The notes beneath the pieces are model-generated. The model worked only from the letters and a program-made list of their open reading frames with translations. It ran no database searches and was not told the DNA's origin. Shown in pieces: positions 10,746 to 19,865 of a stretch of DNA of 64,000 nucleotides (position 1 is the first letter of the stretch; each line of letters starts with the position of its first letter). Both the position numbers and the translations under genes were made by a program. The DNA comes from Rhizobium sp. CC-YZS058 (GTDB taxonomy: Bacteria; Pseudomonadota; Alphaproteobacteria; Rhizobiales; Rhizobiaceae), in contig NZ_JAYESJ010000001.1 in assembly GCF_034720595.1 (NCBI RefSeq), forward strand, positions 1,514,001 through 1,578,000. The letters are read 5' to 3'.

Positions 10746-11663
10746 ATGGCGCGACGCTATGCCATTTACGACGTGTTCACCGACGAAACCCTGGCCGGCA
10801 ATCCGCTTGCCGTGGTCTTCGACGGCGATGGGCTCGACACGCCGCGGATGCAGGCGATCGCCGGGGAATTCAATCTCTCCGAAACGGTGTTCGTCCGCCA
10901 GCCGGAGAATCCGACGGCCGCGGCGCGGCTGCGGATCTTTACGCCCGCCAGCGAACTGCCCTTTGCCGGCCATCCAACCGTCGGCGCCGCCGTGGCCCTG
11001 GCCGAAGAGGCGCAGGCGGGCGAGGGCGTCGACCGCGATCTCGTTCATGTGCTGGAAGAAAATGTCGGCCCGGTGCGCTGCGCGGTGCGCCTGCGGCCGG
11101 GGCAGGCGACCTTTGCCGAGTTCGATCTGCCGCGCAAATCGCAGCGGCTTCCGGCGCAGATCGAGACCGCGGCGCTGGCCGATGCGCTGAGCCTGCCGGC
11201 CAGCGCCATCGGCTTCGAAAACCACGTTTCCGCGCTCTGGAGCGCCGGCGTGCCGTTCATCGCCGTGCCGATCAAGGATCTCGCCGCCATCGGCGCGATC
11301 GAGTTCGATCCCGCGCGCTGGGAGCAACTGGCGCCGATGGCCGATGGGCGGCTGGCCTCCGCCTATCTCTATTGCCGGGGCGGGGTACATCACGCGGCGC
11401 GCTTCCATGTGCGCATGTTCGCGCCGGCCATGGGGCTTGGCGAGGATCCGGCAACAGGGGCGGCACTCGCCGCCTTCTCCGGTGCCATTCATGCCTTCGA
11501 CCAGCCGGTGGACGGCCACCATGCGCTGCTGGTCGAACAGGGGGTCGAGATGGGCCGCCCCTCCTATCTCCACCTGCATCTCGATATCGCCGGCGGCGAG
11601 ATCAACGCGGCCCGCATCGGTGGACAGGCGGTCCGCGTCGCCTCCGGCACGCTCCATCTCTAG
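10746..11663 (+). CDS. PhzF-family isomerase-like protein
   Basis: 305-aa PhzF/YddE-type protein with two diaminopimelate-epimerase-like halves. Markers are YDVFTDETLAGNPLAVVFD at the N-terminus (with the general-acid Glu region NLSETVFV), PFAGHPTVGAA, and GLGEDPATGAALAAF in the C-terminal half. The family includes the phenazine isomerase PhzF, but most members, like this one far from any phenazine operon, have no known substrate. The start follows GAGGAGACGAACC. Downstream, before the tRNA, is a short non-coding stretch. Confidence 0.92.
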   Translation: MARRYAIYDVFTDETLAGNPLAVVFDGDGLDTPRMQAIAGEFNLSETVFVRQPENPTAAARLRIFTPASELPFAGHPTVGAAVALAEEAQAGEGVDRDLVHVLEENVGPVRCAVRLRPGQATFAEFDLPRKSQRLPAQIETAALADALSLPASAIGFENHVSALWSAGVPFIAVPIKDLAAIGAIEFDPARWEQLAPMADGRLASAYLYCRGGVHHAARFHVRMFAPAMGLGEDPATGAALAAFSGAIHAFDQPVDGHHALLVEQGVEMGRPSYLHLHLDIAGGEINAARIGGQAVRVASGTLHL

Positions 11664-11712
11664 CCGATCCACAGGCTTTCGCGGCCTTGCGAAAAAAATC
11701 GCGAGGGGGCGC

Positions 11713-11741
11713 TGGACAACCCCGAAGAAGGCCTTTATACG
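11713..11741 (+). promoter_or_regulatory. Putative sigma-70 promoter of tRNA-Lys
   Basis: TGGACA at 11713-11718 and TATACG at 11736-11741 are separated by exactly 17 bp, and the tRNA begins 36 bases further on. Both hexamers match the housekeeping consensus at 4-5 of 6 positions. Confidence 0.55.
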
Positions 11742-11777
11742 GCCCGTCAAGACCGCAGCGCAGCCGCGGTTTTGGAC

Positions 11778-11853
<76 letters not shown>

Positions 11854-12127
11854 AACTTCTTCAAGCACTTATTGGCAAGACCTGACACGGCGTGGAAACG
11901 CTGGTCGCCACCAGATCGCCACGGCGAGCGATGCATCTCCGCTGTTCCAAGACAGTGATTCGGCCGCTGGCGCGGCGGGCGTTGCTGGGTCTGTGGCGAG
12001 GGGCGATGGGGTCGCCGTCGGGCGCGGAAGTCTGCATCGGTCACCGCCTCTGCGGCGCACTTCGGCAGAGCGCAGTGAGGCCGGGGGGCGGCCTCGCTGC
12101 TTGGTTCGAAACAGAGCTGCCGTTTCG

Positions 12128-13015
12128 TCAGTGAGCAGCGGTCGCGCGTCCGCCGCCGATGCCATCCAGCGCCGTCAGGGCCTCCGGTGGCAAGGTCAGG
12201 GCGGCGCTTGCGAGGTTTTCGCGCAGATGAGCGCGGGACGACGTGCCCGGGATTAGCAGGATGTTTCCCGCACGCTGCAGCAGCCAGGCGAGCGCCACCT
12301 GCATGGGGGTCGCTTCAAGGCTGAGCGCGACCGTCGACAGCGTTTCAGACTGAAGCGGCGAAAAGCCGCCGAGCGGAAAGAAGGGCACATAGGCGATGCC
12401 CTGCGAAGCCAGTTGCTCGATCAGCCCGTCATCGTTTCGGTGAGCGAGATTGTACTGGTTCTGCACGCAGACGATCTCGGTGATGCGCGCCGCATCGGCG
12501 ATCTGCGTTGGCGTCACATTCGAGAGGCCGATATGGCGGATCAGCCCTTGGCGCTTGAGGTCGGCCAGCGTCTCCAGCGGCTCGTCGAGCGATCCCTCGG
12601 CCGGGCCGTGCACATCGAACATGGCGCGCAGATTGACGATCTCCAGCGTGTCCAGTTTGAGATTGCGCAGATTGTCGTGGACGGCCTCGGTCAGCGCGTC
12701 CTTCGAGAAGGCCGGGTTCCAGGAGGCGTCCGGCCCGCGCGTCGCGCCGACCTTTGTGACGATGACGAGGGTGTCGGAATAGGGGTGCAGCGCCTCGCGG
12801 ATAATTTCGTTCGTGACATGCGGGCCATAGAAGTCGCTGGTATCGATGTGATCGACGCCGCTTTCCACTGCCTCGCGCAGCACCGCAACCGCTTCGTTTC
12901 GATCTTTCGGCGGGCCGAAGACGCCCTTGCCCGCAAGCTGCATGGCGCCGTAGCCGAGCCGGTGCACGGTGTGGCCTGCGAGGCTGTAGGTTCCTGCGCG
13001 TGTGATGTCGGTCAT
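12128..13015 (-). CDS. Aldo/keto reductase, short type
   Basis: 295-aa aldo/keto reductase. The Asp and Tyr of the tetrad are in HIDTSDFYGPH and the Lys is in VIVTKVGA, but the position usually held by His (QxHW) reads LEIVNLRAMFD, with Arg in that region; this is a known variant in some AKR subgroups. C-terminal cofactor residues are in IPGTSSRAHLRENLAS. ATG 13015 follows AAGGAGAACGACC. It is divergent from a LysR gene 118 bp away, the arrangement seen for yafB-type AKRs, so the LysR protein probably controls it. Confidence 0.9.
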   Translation of the reverse strand: MTDITRAGTYSLAGHTVHRLGYGAMQLAGKGVFGPPKDRNEAVAVLREAVESGVDHIDTSDFYGPHVTNEIIREALHPYSDTLVIVTKVGATRGPDASWNPAFSKDALTEAVHDNLRNLKLDTLEIVNLRAMFDVHGPAEGSLDEPLETLADLKRQGLIRHIGLSNVTPTQIADAARITEIVCVQNQYNLAHRNDDGLIEQLASQGIAYVPFFPLGGFSPLQSETLSTVALSLEATPMQVALAWLLQRAGNILLIPGTSSRAHLRENLASAALTLPPEALTALDGIGGGRATAAH

Positions 13016-13133
13016 GGTCGTTCTCCTTCGATCCTGCGTTCGAACGTGAAGATAGATCCCTTGAACTACCCTCACAATTCTGGCTAATCGGAACAGGCTG
13101 TCCGATTATCCGGACAAAGGCGAGAGGACGGTC

Positions 13134-14045
13134 ATGGCTGACCTGGAAGAAGCCGGGGCATTTCTTGCGGTGGCGCGGGCCGGAGGGTTTCGCGAGGCGG
13201 CGCGGGCGAGCGGTATCAGCGCCTCTGTCTTGAGCGATGCGGTCAAGCGGCTTGAGACGGGTCTTGGCGTGCGGCTTCTCAACCGCACGACGCGCAGCGT
13301 GCAGCCGACCGAGGCTGGCCGTCAGCTGATGGCGCGGCTGGAGCCGGCCTTGAGCGAGATTCGCGTCGCGCTCGATCAGGCGCGGCACGTGGGCCCGCGT
13401 GCGGCCGGGCCGCTGACGCTCAATGTGCCGGTGTCTGCCGCCCGGCTGGTCCTGCCGACCATCCTCCCGGAATTCCTCGCCGCCTATCCCGAAGTTCGGC
13501 TGGAGATCATGACCGACGAGCGCTTCGTCGATATCATCGCCGCCGGCTGCGATGCCGGCATTCGCTATGACGAGCGGCTGGAGCAGGACATGATCGCGGT
13601 GCCGATCGGTCCGCGCAGCCAGCGTTTCGCGCTCGGCGCCGCCCCCGCCTATCTTGCGCGAAAGGGCACGCCTGCACATCCGCGCGATCTCCTGTCCCAT
13701 GCCTGTATTGCCGGCCGATTCGCCGGGCGAGCGGTTGGTGGCTGGGAGTTCGAGCGGGCCGGGGAAACCGTGATGGTCGAGCCGGCGGGTCCGCTGGTGG
13801 TTCAGTCCGGCGGCGGCAGCGATCTCGGCGTGGCTGCCGCGATCGCCGGCACCGGGCTTGTCTATCTGTTCGAGGACTGGCTGCAGCCGCACTTTCAAAG
13901 CGGGGCGCTCGTGCCTGTCATGGAGCCCTGGTGGCTGCGCTTCTCCGGTCCCTTTCTCTACTATCCCGGCCGGCGGCTGGTACCCGCGCCGCTGCGCGCC
14001 TTCATCGACTTCGTCAAGGAGCGGAACAGGGTGCTGCCGGACTAG
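13134..14045 (+). CDS. LysR-family transcriptional regulator
   Basis: 303-aa LysR-type regulator. The N-terminal HTH (FLAVARAGGFREAARASGIS, ending in VKRLETGLGVRLLNRTTR) covers residues 8-58, and the remainder is the periplasmic-binding-protein-like effector domain (GPLTLNVPVSAARLVLPTIL). The start follows GAGAGGACGGTC. It is divergent from the aldo/keto reductase, its probable target; the 118-bp gap contains TCCGATTATCCGGA-like sequence close to the LysR start that could be part of its box. Effector unknown. Confidence 0.93.
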   Translation: MADLEEAGAFLAVARAGGFREAARASGISASVLSDAVKRLETGLGVRLLNRTTRSVQPTEAGRQLMARLEPALSEIRVALDQARHVGPRAAGPLTLNVPVSAARLVLPTILPEFLAAYPEVRLEIMTDERFVDIIAAGCDAGIRYDERLEQDMIAVPIGPRSQRFALGAAPAYLARKGTPAHPRDLLSHACIAGRFAGRAVGGWEFERAGETVMVEPAGPLVVQSGGGSDLGVAAAIAGTGLVYLFEDWLQPHFQSGALVPVMEPWWLRFSGPFLYYPGRRLVPAPLRAFIDFVKERNRVLPD

Positions 14046-14164
14046 GACGGGAAGGGGTGGTGCGCTAGCGCACCGACTGTGTATTCAGCCATTTGCTGGT
14101 CCGACTTAACCCATCCTTCAGTCCGCATGCTGCAAGGTGGACTTGTATGATGAAAGGATCTGCA

Positions 14165-14920
14165 ATGGCGAAGACGTGCGAGGGATGCCGGGACGGTGCG
14201 ACGTTCGGCATTCCGTTCTCGATGGCGTTTCAGCCGATCGTGGATGTGGAGAGCGGTGCGGTGTTTGCCCATGAGGCGCTGGTGCGCGGCATGGGCGGCG
14301 AGGGGGCGGGGAGCGTGCTCTCGCAGGTCGATGATACCAACCGGTACGCGTTCGATCAGCAGTGCCGGGTCAAGGCGATCGAGCTTGCGTCGCGTCTCTT
14401 TGCAGAGCAGGAGCGGACGGCGCTGTCGATCAACTTCCTGCCCAACGCCGTCTACGAGCCGACCGCCTGCATCCGCCTGACGCTCGCGGCCGCCGCGCGC
14501 ACGAAGTTCCCGGCCAAGAACATCATCTTCGAATTCACCGAGAACGAGGCGCTCGATACGACCCATATCCTGCGGATCCTGAAGACCTACCGGGAGCTGG
14601 GCTTTCGCACGGCGATCGACGATTTCGGCGCCGGCCATGCCGGGCTGGCGCTGCTCGCAAAATTCCAGCCGGACATCGTCAAGCTCGATATGGATCTCAT
14701 CCGCGGCATCGACGCGGATCCGGCTCGCCGCACCATCGTTTGCCATACCGTGCGCATGCTGGCCGATCTCGGCGTGACGCCGGTTTGCGAGGGGATCGAG
14801 ACGGCGGGCGAGGCGCGGGTATTGCGCGATCTCGGCGTTCAGCTGATGCAGGGCTACTATTTCGCCCGGCCGAGCTTCGAAGCGTTGTCTCCCGTGGCAG
14901 AGGCCGCGCTCAGAGCGTGA
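14165..14920 (+). CDS. EAL-domain protein (c-di-GMP phosphodiesterase)
   Basis: 251-aa stand-alone EAL domain. The signature HEALVRG is intact, as are NFLPN, FEFTENE, IDDFGAGHAGL, KLDMDLIRGID and EGIET, so the metal-binding Glu/Asp and catalytic Lys residues appear complete and hydrolysis of cyclic di-GMP to pGpG is likely. There is no N-terminal sensor; a CxxC pair near the start (CEGC) could bind metal but this is speculation. ATG 14165 follows GAAAGGATCTGCA. Its 3' end overlaps by 11 bases the convergent TIM-barrel gene. Confidence 0.9.
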   Translation: MAKTCEGCRDGATFGIPFSMAFQPIVDVESGAVFAHEALVRGMGGEGAGSVLSQVDDTNRYAFDQQCRVKAIELASRLFAEQERTALSINFLPNAVYEPTACIRLTLAAAARTKFPAKNIIFEFTENEALDTTHILRILKTYRELGFRTAIDDFGAGHAGLALLAKFQPDIVKLDMDLIRGIDADPARRTIVCHTVRMLADLGVTPVCEGIETAGEARVLRDLGVQLMQGYYFARPSFEALSPVAEAALRA

Positions 14921-15692
14921 AAGCAGACCGGAAGGCCGCCAGGGCCGCCTCCGGCTCGCCCGAGGCCCAGGCCTCCATCGCGACCGGACCCCGATAGCCC
15001 ATCTCGTCAAGCGCGCGGGCAATGCCTGGCCAGTTCACCTCGCCGGTGCCGGGCTCGCAGCGTCCGGGCACATCCGCCACCTGGATCTCGCCGATCCAGG
15101 GCAGGCACTTCCGGCAGAGCGCGATGAGGTTCCCTTCGCCGATCTGTGCATGGTAGAGGTCGAGATTGAGGCGCAGCCGCGGGTGGTCGATGCTGGAGAC
15201 CAGCGCCAGCGTGTCCTCGGCCCGTGCGAAAGGCACGCCGGGGTGGTCGACCGGCAGGTTCAGGTTTTCGAGCGTGTAGACGACGTCGAGTTCGTCAGCG
15301 AGCTCCGCGATCCGGCAGAGCGTGTCGCGGGCCGTCAGCCACATGGCTCCGGTGACCGTCTCCACGGGCAGCACCGGCAGTCCGCCGTCGCCCAGCCCCG
15401 TGCCATGCAGGTTCAGCCGGTGGACGCCAAGGCGCTTTCCGACCACGGCCGTCTCGCGGGCCGATTGCAGCAGCACCTCGGCACCCTCCCTGTCACCCAG
15501 CCGCCCGGCCAGATAGCCGTTCATGATGGTGAACGCCGCGCCGGTGGCCTGAAGCGCCGAAAGGTCGTGACCCGGCCAGTTCCAGAGGCCGACCCCGAAC
15601 CCCAGCTCCTTCAGCCGCGCCGCGCGCCAGGCAATCGGCCGATCGCGCCACAGCATCTCCGCGCAGGCGGCGAGGGAAAAGGGTTGAGACAT
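14910..15692 (-). CDS. Sugar isomerase/epimerase, TIM-barrel (hydroxypyruvate isomerase-like)
   Basis: 260-aa AP-endonuclease-2-type TIM barrel, like hydroxypyruvate isomerase (Hyi) and related keto-sugar isomerases. Conserved metal-ligand regions include YTLENLNL (Glu), LNLDLYHAQIGEGNL (Asp, His), IGEIQVADVPGR and VAMEAWASGEPEAAL (Glu). It is the last gene of the nanE/ABC transporter group but is separated from the permease by 152 bp, which may carry its own promoter. The role within that pathway is not clear; it could act on a hydroxypyruvate-like or keto-sugar product. The start follows GAGGAGTGCCCG. Confidence 0.82.
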   Translation of the reverse strand: MSQPFSLAACAEMLWRDRPIAWRAARLKELGFGVGLWNWPGHDLSALQATGAAFTIMNGYLAGRLGDREGAEVLLQSARETAVVGKRLGVHRLNLHGTGLGDGGLPVLPVETVTGAMWLTARDTLCRIAELADELDVVYTLENLNLPVDHPGVPFARAEDTLALVSSIDHPRLRLNLDLYHAQIGEGNLIALCRKCLPWIGEIQVADVPGRCEPGTGEVNWPGIARALDEMGYRGPVAMEAWASGEPEAALAAFRSAFTL

Positions 15693-15844
15693 CGGGCACT
15701 CCTCGGCAACGGGCACGGGGAGGCCTGCATGATCCGTGGCTCCTCCCAAAGCGGAACGGGTCATCGCCATGCTACGGAAGAGGCCGTCGAAATCAAGCAG
15801 GCATTTCGTTTTGTTTACGGATGGAATTTCTGTTCCAGCGCCTG

Positions 15845-16666
15845 TCAGCCCTTGACCGCACCTGCGGTCATGGAGCCGCTGATCTGGCGGTACATGATGA
15901 GCCCGAGCAGCACGGGCGGCAGGGCGCCGACGATCATCACCGCGGACGCGACCCCCCACTGCACGCCGCCGCCGCTGGCCGCGAAGAAGAAGGACGCGCC
16001 GACGGTGATCGGCACGGCCTTTGAGGTCGTCAGCATCAGGCCGAAGAGGAATTCGTTCCAGGCGGTGATGAAGCCGAAGATCAGGCCGGTCACGATCGCC
16101 GGGCGGCAGAGCGGCGTGATGATGCGGACGAGGATCTGGGTGCGGCTCGCGCCGTCCACCAGCGCCGCCTCGTCCAGTTCCAGGGGAAGATCGCGGATGG
16201 CATTGACGAGGATGACGAGCGCCAGCGGCAGGTTGACGATGGCAAGGATCAGCCCCAGGCCCAGCCGCGTGTCGAGCAGCGAGAGCCACTGGAACATCAT
16301 ATAGAGCGGGATGGCGAAGATCACCAAAGGCACTGCGCGCAGGTTGACGATGAAGGGCAGCAGCGTCCGCTCGCCGACCTTGCCGCGCGCGATCGCATAG
16401 GCTGCCGGTAGAGCCAAGGTCACGGCCAGCAGCGTGCCCATCAGCGCCGCTGCCATGCTGTTGGCAAGATAGAGAAAGATGTTCAGCCGATCGGAAACGG
16501 TAAAGACGGTGGCATAGTTTTCGAGCGTCGGCGCATAGACGAGCAGGCCGGGATTGGCGGTCAGCTCGCGCGGGCTCTTCAGCGAGGTGGAGAGGGTGAC
16601 GAGGATCGGAAAGTTCATCGCGAAGGCAGCGAGCGCGAAGACGATCCAGCGGAGCGCGGTGATCAT
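15845..16666 (-). CDS. Carbohydrate ABC transporter permease (MalG type)
   Basis: 273-aa inner-membrane permease with about six hydrophobic helices and the cytoplasmic EAA loop ELDEAALVDGASRTQI followed by ITPLCRPA, which contacts the ATPase. It belongs to the CUT1 class. Its ATG overlaps the stop of the upstream permease (ATGA at 16663-16666), showing translational coupling. With the MalF-type partner and the binding protein it forms an importer; no ATPase gene is present in the window near it, so a shared MsmK/UgpC-type ATPase is presumably used. Confidence 0.92.
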   Translation of the reverse strand: MITALRWIVFALAAFAMNFPILVTLSTSLKSPRELTANPGLLVYAPTLENYATVFTVSDRLNIFLYLANSMAAALMGTLLAVTLALPAAYAIARGKVGERTLLPFIVNLRAVPLVIFAIPLYMMFQWLSLLDTRLGLGLILAIVNLPLALVILVNAIRDLPLELDEAALVDGASRTQILVRIITPLCRPAIVTGLIFGFITAWNEFLFGLMLTTSKAVPITVGASFFFAASGGGVQWGVASAVMIVGALPPVLLGLIMYRQISGSMTAGAVKG

Positions 16667-17550
16667 GAGCGAGCCTTTCTCCGGCGCGCAGCCAGCGCGT
16701 TCAGGCTGAAGAGGACGGCGAAGGAGAGCAGGAAGAGAAGAACGGAGGCCGCCACGGCCTTGCCGATCGCACCCTGCTTGAAGAAGGCCTCGTAGATATA
16801 GATCGAAAGCGAGGCGGTGGCACCGCCCGGTCCGCTGCCGGTCAGTACGTAGACGTTGTCGAAGACGCGGAAGCCGTCGATGAAGCGGATCAACAGGGCG
16901 ATGCCGATCGTGGGCGCCATCAGCGGCAGCTCGATGGCGCGCAGCCTGTGCCAGGGACCGGCCCCATCCATGGCGGCCGCCTCGATGATCTCGCCGGGGA
17001 TTGCCTGGTAGGCCATGTGGAACAGCAGGAAGGCGAACGGCGTCCACTGCAGCGTTTCCACCACGACAAGCGTCCAGAAGGCCGACTCGGGACCGAGGAA
17101 AGAGAGGCTCAGCCGGAACCACTCCCACAGATAATAGGGGACCGGGCCCGCGAACTCATGCAGCACCAGGCGGTACATGAGGCCGATCAGCGCCGGTGCC
17201 ACCATCAGCGGCAGCATGAGGATGGCGATGAGCCAGCTGCGCTTCTTGAGGAGCGGCGCCAGGAAGATGGCCAGGAAGAGCCCGAGCCCGCATTCGAGCG
17301 CCGCCGTCAGCGCACCGAAGCGCAGCGAGAACCATCCGGCCCGCCAGAAGGCGGCATCGTTCCACACAGCGGCGAAGTTCTCGAAACCGGAGAGCGTCGG
17401 GCTGCGCAGGGTCTCGAAGGTGACCGCGGACACCGAGTAGACGAGATTGACGAGCGCAGGAAAGCCCAGGAACAGGATGAGGAAGACCACCAGAGGCAGC
17501 GACAGCAGGCGGAATTCGGTCGCCGTCTTGGCGTCGGTGCGTGAGGTCAT
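16663..17550 (-). CDS. Carbohydrate ABC transporter permease (MalF type)
   Basis: 295-aa CUT1 permease. The first membrane helix is LSLPLVVFLILFLGFPAL, five more follow, and the EAA loop is EIIEAAAMDGAGPWHRL with IELPLMAPT. The C-terminus is basic (ARRRKARS). It lies 103 bp downstream of the binding protein gene and overlaps the MalG-type gene by 4 bases. Likely substrate, from the nanE and ROK neighbours, is N-acetylmannosamine or a related amino sugar. Confidence 0.92.
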   Translation of the reverse strand: MTSRTDAKTATEFRLLSLPLVVFLILFLGFPALVNLVYSVSAVTFETLRSPTLSGFENFAAVWNDAAFWRAGWFSLRFGALTAALECGLGLFLAIFLAPLLKKRSWLIAILMLPLMVAPALIGLMYRLVLHEFAGPVPYYLWEWFRLSLSFLGPESAFWTLVVVETLQWTPFAFLLFHMAYQAIPGEIIEAAAMDGAGPWHRLRAIELPLMAPTIGIALLIRFIDGFRVFDNVYVLTGSGPGGATASLSIYIYEAFFKQGAIGKAVAASVLLFLLSFAVLFSLNALAARRRKARS

Positions 17551-17653
17551 CGCGTCTGTCCATGCACGGATGGGAGCGCCGGCGGTGTGGCTGCGTCCTA
17601 TCGGTTTTGCGGAGGAAAGGCCGGCGACGGATCGGGCGCCGCCGGCCTCAGCC

Positions 17654-18982
17654 TTACTTCAGGAGCTCGGTCATGCCCTTTTCGGTGTTTGCCAGCGCGT
17701 CGTCGAGCGATTGCTGGCCCGACCAGTAGCCGGTGAACTCCTTGGCCTGCAGTTCATAGACAGACAGGGCCTTGGCCGAGGTGCCGCCGTTCATGACATA
17801 GCCGTACTGGCCGGCGAATTCACCGAGCTTGACCAGATCCGGCCGCTCGGTCGCGACCTCCTTGACCACCTCGGGCGTCAACGCCGGCGCGCCGCTGTTG
17901 CGCGCATAGGCGAGCGCGGCTTCCTTGGAAGAGAGCCAGGCGATGAAGGCCTTCGCGCCTTCCTTGTTTTCTGCATTCTTGTTGAGCCCGAAGCCGAGGC
18001 CGTGAATATGGGTGAAACGGCCTTCCGGCCCGGCGGGAGGAGCAACCGTTTCGGTCACTTCGGCCACGGTCGGCGACTTCTCCTTCGAGGTCAGGTCGGC
18101 AGCGGCCGCGTTCCACTGCACCATGGCAGCGACCTGCCCGGCAGCATAGGCGGCATTGGCTTCGGCGAACTCGTAGGACAGCGAGTCGCGCGGCGAGGCG
18201 CCGGCATCGTAGAGCATTTTGTAGGTCTCGAGCCCCTTGCGGTAGGCGTCGGAATTGACCGTGACCTTGCCGCTCTCATCCATCCAGTTGCCGCCATAGG
18301 CGCGGGGCAGGGACTGGAAGACCATCATGTTGAACAGCAGGTTCTTCAGCTGCAGGACGGTGCCGTAGCGGGTCGGGCTGTCGGGGTTGACGGCCTGGCT
18401 GAAATAGAGCGCTGTCGCGGCATAATCGTCCCAGGTCCAGCTGTCCGGCGCCTTGGGCTCCATCTTCTTGCCGAGATATTTTTCCGAAATCTCCGCATAG
18501 CGCGTCTTGGCGGTCGCATCGCCCATCAGCGTGTCGATCAGATCCTTGCGGTAGTAGAGGAAGTGCATGGAGAGATCGGTCGGTACGCCATATTGCTTGC
18601 CGTCGAACTGCATGGTCTTCAGCACGGCATCGCCATAGACGCCGGAGGCTTCGCCGGACAGCTCGACCGGCTCCATGAAGGGCGCGTAGCGGCCGATCGA
18701 ATAGGTGGCGAGAAGGTTGACGTCGAAGGCTTTCGAGCCGGCGGCAAGATCGGCCTGCAGCTTGTCCCAGAAACCGTCGCGGTTGAAGAACAGGAGCTCG
18801 ACCTTGTTTTCGGCCGTAACGTCGGGCTTGGCATTGTAGAGATCGGCGGCTGCGCGCAGCGCGGTCTCTTCCGGTCCGCCCGGCCAGCCGAGCACGGTGA
18901 CCTTGGCGGAGGCAGGGCTGGCAAGCAGGCTTGCGAGCGCCAGTGCCAAGAGGCCGCCGGTCTTAAAGCGTTGAATGGTCAT
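17654..18982 (-). CDS. ABC transporter substrate-binding protein, sugar (CUT1)
   Basis: 442-aa periplasmic solute-binding protein of the extracellular solute-binding family 1. A signal peptide (residues 1-26, ending in ASPASA) precedes the mature start KVTVLGWPGG. The signature region YGVPTDLSMHFLYYRKDL is visible near residue 135. ATG 18982 follows GAGGGAGAACGACC and overlaps the end of the ROK gene by 20 bases, so the two are in one operon. Ligand inferred from nanE and the ROK kinase; not provable from sequence. Confidence 0.92.
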   Translation of the reverse strand: MTIQRFKTGGLLALALASLLASPASAKVTVLGWPGGPEETALRAAADLYNAKPDVTAENKVELLFFNRDGFWDKLQADLAAGSKAFDVNLLATYSIGRYAPFMEPVELSGEASGVYGDAVLKTMQFDGKQYGVPTDLSMHFLYYRKDLIDTLMGDATAKTRYAEISEKYLGKKMEPKAPDSWTWDDYAATALYFSQAVNPDSPTRYGTVLQLKNLLFNMMVFQSLPRAYGGNWMDESGKVTVNSDAYRKGLETYKMLYDAGASPRDSLSYEFAEANAAYAAGQVAAMVQWNAAAADLTSKEKSPTVAEVTETVAPPAGPEGRFTHIHGLGFGLNKNAENKEGAKAFIAWLSSKEAALAYARNSGAPALTPEVVKEVATERPDLVKLGEFAGQYGYVMNGGTSAKALSVYELQAKEFTGYWSGQQSLDDALANTEKGMTELLK

Positions 18983-19862
18983 GGTCGTTCTCCCTCTTTG
19001 TGATTGTGGTGAAACTCTCGTTGCGCGCCAGCGCGGCGATGCCGATCACGCCTGCCTTGTCCGCAAGCGCCGCAGGCAGCAGCCGTGGGGTCAGGCGCGG
19101 GGGCAGGGGCGAAAGCAGGGCGCGGAGCCGGTCGAGATAGCCAGGCGCAAGCCCGATGCCGCCGCCGATGACGATGCAGGGCGGATCGATCGCCAGGTGA
19201 ATGTTGCGCAGAAGCGTGGCGGCGCGCCGCGCCGAGGTCTCGACGATCCGCTCCGCCCAGTCCGCCCCTTCATTCGCGGCCGAAAAGACGTCGCGGGCGC
19301 TGGCGCCCGGCAGATGCGTCTGCGCCGCATCGGCGATGAACCGGCCGGAAACGCCATCCTCCAGCGTCCCATCCGCGCCTGCCGTGCGAAACTGGCCGAA
19401 ATGACCGGCGAGCCCGCCCAAGAGCCTGCCGTTCAGCACGATGCCGCCGCCGATGCCGGTGGAAATGGTCAAAAAAACGAGATCGCCGCCCTGGCCTGCG
19501 CCGAAGCGGCTTTCGCCCCAGGCGGCCGCCTGCGCGTCGTTGGCGGCGGAGACCCGATCCGTTCCGGCAAGCGCCGCTATGGTTTCAACGAGCGGAAACC
19601 GGTCCGGAATGTCGAGCGTCCGGCGGTTGAGCGCCGACCAGCATCCATCGTCGACGATCCCCGTCACCGCAACTCCGACGGCCGTGTATCGGCCGCGCCA
19701 CTCCTTAATCGCGGCGAAAAGCGCGGCGAGCCAGCCGGCGGGGTCGCCGGTCTGCGGCGTCGCCAGCACCTGCGTGGCGCGCACGTCCCGGCCATCGACA
19801 AGTGCCGCCAGCATCTTCGTGCCGCCGATGTCGAGTGCCAGGATAGTCTCGCCCGTTTCCAT
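18963..19862 (-). CDS. nanK: ROK-family sugar kinase, possibly N-acetylmannosamine kinase
   Basis: 299-aa ROK protein. The N-terminal phosphate-binding motif LALDIGGTKMLAAL, the catalytic Asp in SAANDAQAAAWGE, and ISTGIGGGIVLNGRL are present. The zinc motif of most ROK proteins (CxCGxxGC) is missing; the corresponding stretch reads GHFGQFRTAGADGTLEDG. Some ManNAc kinases lack zinc, so this does not exclude activity. It starts three bases after nanE stops, so the product of this kinase (ManNAc-6-phosphate) would be the substrate of NanE. No HTH is attached, so it is an enzyme, not a repressor. Confidence 0.8.
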   Translation of the reverse strand: METGETILALDIGGTKMLAALVDGRDVRATQVLATPQTGDPAGWLAALFAAIKEWRGRYTAVGVAVTGIVDDGCWSALNRRTLDIPDRFPLVETIAALAGTDRVSAANDAQAAAWGESRFGAGQGGDLVFLTISTGIGGGIVLNGRLLGGLAGHFGQFRTAGADGTLEDGVSGRFIADAAQTHLPGASARDVFSAANEGADWAERIVETSARRAATLLRNIHLAIDPPCIVIGGGIGLAPGYLDRLRALLSPLPPRLTPRLLPAALADKAGVIGIAALARNESFTTITKRENDHDHSTL

Positions 19863-19865
19863 GAA

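Noticed and set aside
12429..13898. Minus-strand frame of 489 codons across the aldo/keto reductase and LysR genes
   Set aside because: It crosses a divergent promoter and overlaps two well-supported genes; the composition is not that of a folded protein.
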